Origin: CALCKU01 sp964607445
Lineage (GTDB): Bacteria; Pseudomonadota; Alphaproteobacteria; Caulobacterales; Maricaulaceae
Length of the DNA: 64,000 nt
NCBI GenBank assembly: GCA_964607445.1
Contig: CAZSKN010000001.1
Location: forward strand, 124,001-188,000
Reading direction: 5' to 3'
The notes below the pieces were generated by a model. It searched no databases. It was not told where the DNA came from and saw only the letters and a list, made by a program, of their open reading frames with translations. A program made the position numbers and the translations under genes. Positions 61,286 to 64,000 of the stretch are shown one piece after another. Position 1 is the stretch's first letter. Each line of letters starts with the position of its first letter.

Positions 61286-62736
61286 TACGGTCTCTCTTTC
61301 GCGGATACATCCGAACTCGAAGCATCCTCATTTGCCTGCGAGCGCTTAGTTTCTGCGGCCTCGTTATCAGGTTGGGCCTTTTTTAGCGGGCGTTCTGATG
61401 TTTTATCCGTCTTTTTAACGCCCCATTTTCGGGTTTTCTTTGACCCTGCCTTTGTCTTTGCGTCTTCAGCTTCGCGTTTTACCAGCCAATCCGGTTTAGG
61501 CGGTGTCACAAGCACTGTTTCCGGCGCATTCACATCTAATACTTTTAGCGGGGTCTCAATGCGCGAACGCTCAAGCGGGGATAGGACAATAAGTTCGCCC
61601 GGAGTAACGCCGCTGCGTAAAACAGCTCGATCTGCATTACTATCCAACACCTCGACCTTACGGATAGCCGCTTTACCTTTATCATCAACGACAAAGACCT
61701 CATTATCTGGCCGTAACCCGTCGCGCGGAAATGTAATGACATTTTCATAGACCTTGCCGTGAATAGTGGCATCGACGAATAACCCCGGAGCCAAAGGTAT
61801 ATTGTTTTCAGAAGCCCCTTTACCGTAAGGATCGAATACTTCAGCAATTGCAAATAAAGCCCGTGTCTGCCTATCATAGGCACTATCTGTGCGCATAATT
61901 TTGCCGTTCCATACACGTCTTTGACCTGCAATAACGGCGCTTAATTCTACATCCGGCGCCGACGCCCGGTCTTTGGCAACATAAGCAATCGGCAAATCGA
62001 TTTTCATCAGATCATTATCGATTAAAGGCAGACGAATCTCGACAATATCTGTTGAAAATATCTGTCCTAGCCGCGTTCCCGGAGACACAAATTGACCCAC
62101 ATCCGAATTTTTCACCCGAACCCGGCCACTAAACGGAGCTTTAACTTCCGTTCGGGTCAATTGTAATTTCGCATTATCCAAATCAGCTTTTGCCGCCTGT
62201 AATGCGGCTTCCGCTTGCTGACGTTGGGGCTGGCGCAATGCCAGAGCACTGGCTTCACCACGACCCAATTCCGCATAATCACGTTTTGCAATTTCACCTT
62301 CGGCGATTTCACGCACCAAAACCTGTTCGGCCTGAGCAACATTAGCCGAGGCCCGCACAACAGAAACTTGGTAATCAGCATCCTCAATCCGTATTAAGGT
62401 TTCACCTTTTTTAAAAATCCCGCCACCGATAAAATTAGGCGAGACATAGATGATTTTACCTCCGACCTGCGGGACCAGATCGATTTCGGTACGTGGCCGA
62501 ACCTCACCCTGCGTAATCACGCTTAGCTGGATATCAGATTCATAGGCCTTATCCGCCATAACGGCGAGTGTATTAAAGCTACGCTTCTTTTCTTTGGGTT
62601 TTTCATTCGCTTTCACAACAATGAAAGTCACAATGACAAACCCGAAAATGACAGCAATAGGCGCCAACACAATGAGTAATTTACGCAAAAACCCGTTCTT
62701 AAACCGGGGCTTTCCAATCGTCTTTGTAGTTGACAT
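61285..62736 (-). CDS. RND periplasmic adaptor (membrane fusion protein)
   Basis: A 483-residue HlyD/AcrA-type adaptor. One N-terminal TM helix (about 20-42) is followed by a barrel-sandwich hybrid (GEVRPRTEIDLVPQVGGKIIYV, ending GETLIRIEDADYQ), a helical hairpin rich in Ala/Gln/Glu (about 125-190), the TEVKAPFSGRVRVKNSDVGQFVSPGTRLG lipoyl return, and the beta-barrel domain. The last 75 residues are an unusual, highly charged Lys/Glu/Arg tail. It is co-transcribed with the pump (1-base overlap) and the outer-membrane factor (20-base gap). Confidence 0.94.
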   Translation of the reverse strand: MSTTKTIGKPRFKNGFLRKLLIVLAPIAVIFGFVIVTFIVVKANEKPKEKKRSFNTLAVMADKAYESDIQLSVITQGEVRPRTEIDLVPQVGGKIIYVSPNFIGGGIFKKGETLIRIEDADYQVSVVRASANVAQAEQVLVREIAEGEIAKRDYAELGRGEASALALRQPQRQQAEAALQAAKADLDNAKLQLTRTEVKAPFSGRVRVKNSDVGQFVSPGTRLGQIFSTDIVEIRLPLIDNDLMKIDLPIAYVAKDRASAPDVELSAVIAGQRRVWNGKIMRTDSAYDRQTRALFAIAEVFDPYGKGASENNIPLAPGLFVDATIHGKVYENVITFPRDGLRPDNEVFVVDDKGKAAIRKVEVLDSNADRAVLRSGVTPGELIVLSPLERSRIETPLKVLDVNAPETVLVTPPKPDWLVKREAEDAKTKAGSKKTRKWGVKKTDKTSERPLKKAQPDNEAAETKRSQANEDASSSDVSAKERP

Positions 62737-62756
62737 AGACAGTCCTTTATTAAATT

Positions 62757-64000
62757 TTACGGCCCGTAACTATATATGTTCCCGCGCCCATCCCCAACAT
62801 TTGTGCCTGCACCTGAATGGGTATTAGCAAAACGTTGGCCCGTAATCGGTAAACTCCCAAGATCACCTCCGCCTAATGCCACATGTAATCTTACACGATT
62901 AGCAAGACGATCTTTTTGCGCCGAGATCAATTGACCCTCGGCAGAGATACGCCGAGATTGCGCGTCAAGCAATTGTAAAATTGACGCGAGTCCTTCTGTA
63001 TAGCGCAACTCTAGTCGTTCTTCGGCCTTTAAGGCCTCTTGGACAGAGGTTTGCAAGGCGGTCTCACGCTCCTCTAGCCGAGTTTCGGCATTCAATGCCG
63101 TCTCAACTTCAAGATAGGCTTGCAAAACCGTACCTGCATAAATCTCGAGTTCTGTTCTCAAGAGCGCCTCTTGTTGCCTGACATTGGCTTTAAGTCGCCC
63201 GCCTTGAAAAATCGGTTGTGCGATATTCGCGGCCACATTGGCCACAATAGAATCAATATTGAAAAGCTCAGAGATTGATGGCGCAGAAGCACTAAGTTGC
63301 CCCGTCAACGAAATTTGCGGTAATAAATTTTTCTTGGCAATATCAACATTCAATCCGCTAGATAATAGCCGTTGATTGGCTGCAATAATATCAGGGCGGC
63401 GCTGTAGAACATCGCTAGGAATGCCTATATCCGAGAGCGTCGGCAAGGTCGGAAACTCTATTTTACTTTCCAACTCATTCGCCGGATATCGCCGCAAAAG
63501 GACTTCTAATCTGCGGGTCGTTGCGGTCATATTCTGGCGTCGCGAGGCCTGTAGCGCTTGCGCATTCGAAACAGAGGAGCGCGCCAAACGCACATCACTT
63601 GACCCCGTAACACCGCCTTCAAACCGTCTTTGCGTCAACCGTAATGCCCGACCCTGCGTCTCCACTTCGCGCGAAGATAAATCCACGAGACGCCGCGCTT
63701 CGATAAGATCAAACCAGGTTTGCACAACCTGCCCGGCAATTGAGAGGCGCGCACCCGCAAGATCAGCCTCAAAAGCCGCCGCGTCGGCATCACTGGCCTT
63801 GATTTGATCTCGAATACGGCGCCAAACATCAACTTCCCATTGCGCATTTATACCGCCAGAGAAGGCGGATTGGTTAGGGTTAAAAGCCCGGGTGTTTTCT
63901 GTGCGGCTAATGCCAGCCTGCCCTCTGACCGTAGGCAATCGGTCCGCCCCGGCAATATCTGCACGCGCAAGCGAGGCTTCAAAACGTCCGCGCGCGGCAT
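62757..64000 (-). CDS. Outer-membrane efflux protein (TolC/NodT family), partial
   Basis: The frame is open to the right edge, so the N-terminus and any lipoprotein signal are outside the window; about 413 residues are seen. The OEP repeats are visible: ARAxxIAGADRLPTVRG-type text at the edge, LAGARLSIAGQVVQTWFDLIEARRLVDL, and IGIPSDVLQRRPDIIAANQRLLSSGLNVDIAKKNLLPQISLTG mid-protein. The C-terminal helix RLELRYTEGLASILQLLDAQSRRIS is typical of NodT-type channels. It is the first gene of the minus-strand efflux unit. Confidence 0.92.
   Translation of the reverse strand, partial: AARGRFEASLARADIAGADRLPTVRGQAGISRTENTRAFNPNQSAFSGGINAQWEVDVWRRIRDQIKASDADAAAFEADLAGARLSIAGQVVQTWFDLIEARRLVDLSSREVETQGRALRLTQRRFEGGVTGSSDVRLARSSVSNAQALQASRRQNMTATTRRLEVLLRRYPANELESKIEFPTLPTLSDIGIPSDVLQRRPDIIAANQRLLSSGLNVDIAKKNLLPQISLTGQLSASAPSISELFNIDSIVANVAANIAQPIFQGGRLKANVRQQEALLRTELEIYAGTVLQAYLEVETALNAETRLEERETALQTSVQEALKAEERLELRYTEGLASILQLLDAQSRRISAEGQLISAQKDRLANRVRLHVALGGGDLGSLPITGQRFANTHSGAGTNVGDGRGNIYSYGP

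Noticed and set aside
1..64000. tRNA, rRNA, CRISPR, insertion-sequence or prophage features
   Set aside because: None could be recognised by reading; no transposase, integrase, phage structural gene or regular direct-repeat array was seen.

Overview
The window is 64 kb of a draft scaffold from an alphaproteobacterium, most likely from the CtrA-bearing Caulobacterales/Maricaulales-Hyphomonadaceae group. Evidence for this: an almost textbook CtrA next to a FliJ-like protein, an alphaproteobacterial Tad/Flp pilus operon preceded by a perfect CtrA box, the BolA / J-domain / CobS / CobT block, the long two-domain dCTP deaminase, and a complex I NDUFA9-type protein. Base composition looks moderate and even. 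No rRNA, tRNA, transposase, phage gene or CRISPR array was recognised. Two runs of exactly 100 N (40154-40253 and 48623-48722) are scaffold gaps.

Layout. 1-1.4 kb: end of an EF-hand protein, an ECF sigma factor and a one-TM partner. 1.5-6.4 kb: fliJ and ctrA (divergent), rph, an HTH/DUF2975 pair, rdgB and hemW. 6.5-11 kb: an LpoA-like lipoprotein, rsmI, yraN and a BON-domain lipoprotein, the same gene set as the enterobacterial yraM-yraL-yraN-dolP neighbourhood. 11-17.6 kb: an ArsC/Spx-like protein, an alpha/beta hydrolase, two YbjQ proteins, gshB, a PYROXD2/CrtI-like oxidoreductase, dcd and apaG.

17.7-23.2 kb holds the most unusual locus: a 68-residue stub of a HlyD/CvaA-type membrane fusion protein, a complete C39-peptidase ABC exporter with all catalytic residues, a 22-residue gene too short for ordinary gene calling that encodes a double-glycine leader plus a 7-residue core, a strong terminator, and a hybrid histidine kinase with a large helical-repeat periplasmic sensor. 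I read this as a candidate secreted-peptide (signalling or microcin-like) cassette. The export and processing assignment is strong; the signalling role is inference.

23.3-34.9 kb: a Tad pilus operon (cpaB, cpaC, short cpaD-like lipoprotein, tadG, two tadE-like genes, cpaE, cpaF, tadB, tadC, tadD), then a low-molecular-weight phosphatase. No Flp pilin or prepilin peptidase is present here. 35-40 kb: NDUFA9-like protein, a methyltransferase-fold lipoprotein, a LOG-family protein, a beta-lactamase-fold hydrolase and uppP. 40-46.4 kb: gltD and gltB. 46.4-48.9 kb: a lipoprotein and a polyproline-containing putative metalloprotease lipoprotein. 49-54.5 kb: bolA, J-domain gene, cobS, cobT and a DUF3137-like gene. 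54.6-64 kb: a GH27 alpha-galactosidase, then on the minus strand an RND tripartite efflux operon (outer-membrane factor, fusion protein, pump) followed by an M13 peptidase.
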